Below are positions 4,625 through 5,935 of a stretch of 5,935 bases of DNA, piece after piece. This DNA is from Actinomycetota bacterium (GTDB lineage Bacteria; Actinomycetota; Thermoleophilia; Gaiellales; Gaiellaceae). Position 1 is the first letter of the stretch; each line of letters begins with the position of its first letter. The position numbers and the translations under genes were made by a program. The stretch lies in NCBI GenBank assembly GCA_013812465.1, contig JACCTK010000137.1, forward strand, positions 1-5,935. The letters are read 5' to 3'. The notes beneath the pieces are model-generated. The model had not been told where the DNA came from, did not search any database, and worked only from the letters and a program-made list of their open reading frames with translations.

Positions 4625-5935
4625 GTGCTCTTCCCGACCGCAACGTTCGCGATCTTCTTCATGCTCGTGCTCCCGCTCTCCTGGCTGCTCATGCCGCGAG
4701 GCGAGCGCTGGCGTCCGTTCATCATCGCCGCCAGCTTCGTGTTCTACGCCGGCTGGGACTGGCGCTTCACGATCCTGCTCGCCTTCTCGATCCTCTGGAA
4801 CCAGCTCTTCGCGCTCGAGATCCACCGCCGGAAGGACGCGCGAGCCCGCAAGTCGCTGCTCGCGGGCGCGCTGACCGGAAACCTCGCTCTGCTCGCCTAC
4901 TTCAAGTACGTCGGTTTCTTCATCACTTCGACCAACAACCTGTTCGCGCTCGTCGGGATCGATGTGCCGCTCGAGGCGCGCTCGGTCATCCTCCCGGTGG
5001 GCATCTCCTTCTTCACGTTCATGGCGATCGCCTACGTCGTCGACGTCTATCGGGGCGACTTCGCGCCCACCGGCCTCGGGAAGTTCGCCGCCTATCTCTC
5101 CTTCTTCCCTCACCTCGTGGCCGGGCCGATCGTTCGCCCGGGAGAGCTGATCCCCCAGCTCGACTCGCCCCGAGACCCCCGCTACGTCGACACCTCGCGC
5201 GCCTTCTTCCTGATCGGCACCGGGCTCTTCATGAAGGTGGTGATCGCGAACCACCTGGCGTCCAACATCGTCGACCAGGTCTTCGGGGCGCCGAACCAGC
5301 ACTCCGCGCTCGAAGTGCTTGTAGGGATCTACGCGTACGGGGTGCAGATCTACGCGGACTTCTTCGGCTACACGAACATCGCCATCGGAATCGCGCTCCT
5401 GCTCGGGTTTCACTTCCCGCAGAACTTCGATGCTCCTTACTCGGCGACCTCGATCCAGGACTTCTGGCGCCGCTGGCACATGACGCTCTCGCGCTGGCTT
5501 CGCGATTACCTGTACATCCCGCTCGGGGGAAACCGCGGCGGGTCGCTCTTCACCTATCGAAACCTGATGCTGACGATGCTGATCGGCGGTCTCTGGCATG
5601 GAGCGGGCTGGACGTTCGTCGCCTGGGGGGCGATCCACGGGACCGCGCTCGTGGGCGAGCGCTGGTGGCGGGAGCGGCCTGGCTACGTCGAGCGGCCGTC
5701 GACCGCGTGGAGGCGAGCCTGGCAGCGCTTCTTGACCTTCCAGGTCGTCTGCCTCGCCTGGATCTTCTTCCGCTCGGACTCGTTCTCCGATGCCTGGGAG
5801 CTGATCGCCCGCCTCTTCACGGCCTGGGGAGAGTCCTCCGAGCTCGTCACGGGCGGCGTCCTGCTCGCGATCGCGGTCGGGATCGGTTCGCAGTACCTGC
5901 CGCGCAGGCTCCCGCTGCTCGTGATGGCGCGCTTC
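4625..5935 (+). CDS. MBOAT-family O-acyltransferase, AlgI-like (3' end missing)
   Basis: A polytopic membrane O-acyltransferase of the AlgI/DltB type, which moves acetyl groups across the membrane for O-acetylation of an exported polysaccharide or other surface polymer. The N-terminus VLFPTATFAIFFMLVLPLSW matches the usual MLFNS...F start of AlgI proteins. Next comes FVFYAGWDWRF, then ILPVGISFFTF, the family motif FFPHLVAGPIVRP (His163) and QNFDAPYSATSIQDFWRRWH (His285). LRDYLYIPLGGNRGG follows, then GGLWHGAGWTFVAWG with His325, the invariant catalytic MBOAT histidine. Many hydrophobic helices are spread throughout. GTG 4625 is the start because an in-frame TAG lies at 4610-4612. All 437 codons are open to the right edge; I expect roughly 30-80 residues are missing. 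A partner of the AlgJ/AlgX SGNH type, if present, would lie downstream. The long antisense frame here is a shadow. Confidence 0.93.
   Translation, partial: MLFPTATFAIFFMLVLPLSWLLMPRGERWRPFIIAASFVFYAGWDWRFTILLAFSILWNQLFALEIHRRKDARARKSLLAGALTGNLALLAYFKYVGFFITSTNNLFALVGIDVPLEARSVILPVGISFFTFMAIAYVVDVYRGDFAPTGLGKFAAYLSFFPHLVAGPIVRPGELIPQLDSPRDPRYVDTSRAFFLIGTGLFMKVVIANHLASNIVDQVFGAPNQHSALEVLVGIYAYGVQIYADFFGYTNIAIGIALLLGFHFPQNFDAPYSATSIQDFWRRWHMTLSRWLRDYLYIPLGGNRGGSLFTYRNLMLTMLIGGLWHGAGWTFVAWGAIHGTALVGERWWRERPGYVERPSTAWRRAWQRFLTFQVVCLAWIFFRSDSFSDAWELIARLFTAWGESSELVTGGVLLAIAVGIGSQYLPRRLPLLVMARF

Noticed and set aside
4313..5638. 441-codon open frame on the - strand opposite the acyltransferase
   Set aside because: Its sequence is Arg/Glu/Asp-rich with no domain signature, typical of an antisense frame in GC-rich coding DNA. 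The + strand product is a clear MBOAT protein.
1..5935. CRISPR array, insertion sequence or phage genes
   Set aside because: No regularly spaced repeats, transposase, integrase or phage protein can be seen on either strand.

Overview
The window is high-GC DNA with tightly packed genes. Gene content (PaaD, a PknB-type kinase with a Thr/Pro-rich linker, GTG starts, weak Shine-Dalgarno sites) suggests an actinobacterium, perhaps of the Thermoleophilia type. That placement is inference; no marker gene is present.

Left part (1-742, + strand). The 3' end of a phenylacetate-degradation gene, paaD, enters from the left edge. After a 76-base gap comes a gene that ordinary gene callers would miss. It is a 72-codon SelW/Rdx-type thioredoxin-fold protein whose redox motif reads Cys-Pro-Thr-(TGA). 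A perfect 8-bp hairpin with a G-starting loop lies 25 nt after the TGA, as expected for a bacterial SECIS element. This is the most interesting item here: a probable selenoprotein. Its stop codon faces the convergent kinase gene.

Middle part (743-3614, - strand). A proline racemase/hydroxyproline epimerase-family gene is followed by a membrane-anchored Ser/Thr protein kinase with an extracytoplasmic TPR-like domain. They lie in the same direction and are probably co-transcribed. The kinase has no ATG, GTG or TTG upstream of its glycine-rich loop, so its start is unresolved. Upstream of the racemase, a 301-base gap holds a candidate promoter, a 12-bp palindrome, a hairpin plus T6 on the - strand, and strongly pairing sequences that may be a small RNA.

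Right part (3615-5935, + strand). Two small membrane-protein genes of unknown function form an operon (3615-4469) that ends in two tandem hairpins. Then comes an MBOAT-family O-acyltransferase (AlgI-like), cut by the right edge. Its GTG start lies just after an 8-bp hairpin that could mask the ribosome-binding region.

The segments look like separate transcription units (phenylacetate degradation and redox; amino-acid isomerisation and signalling; membrane proteins; surface-polymer acetylation) rather than one pathway.
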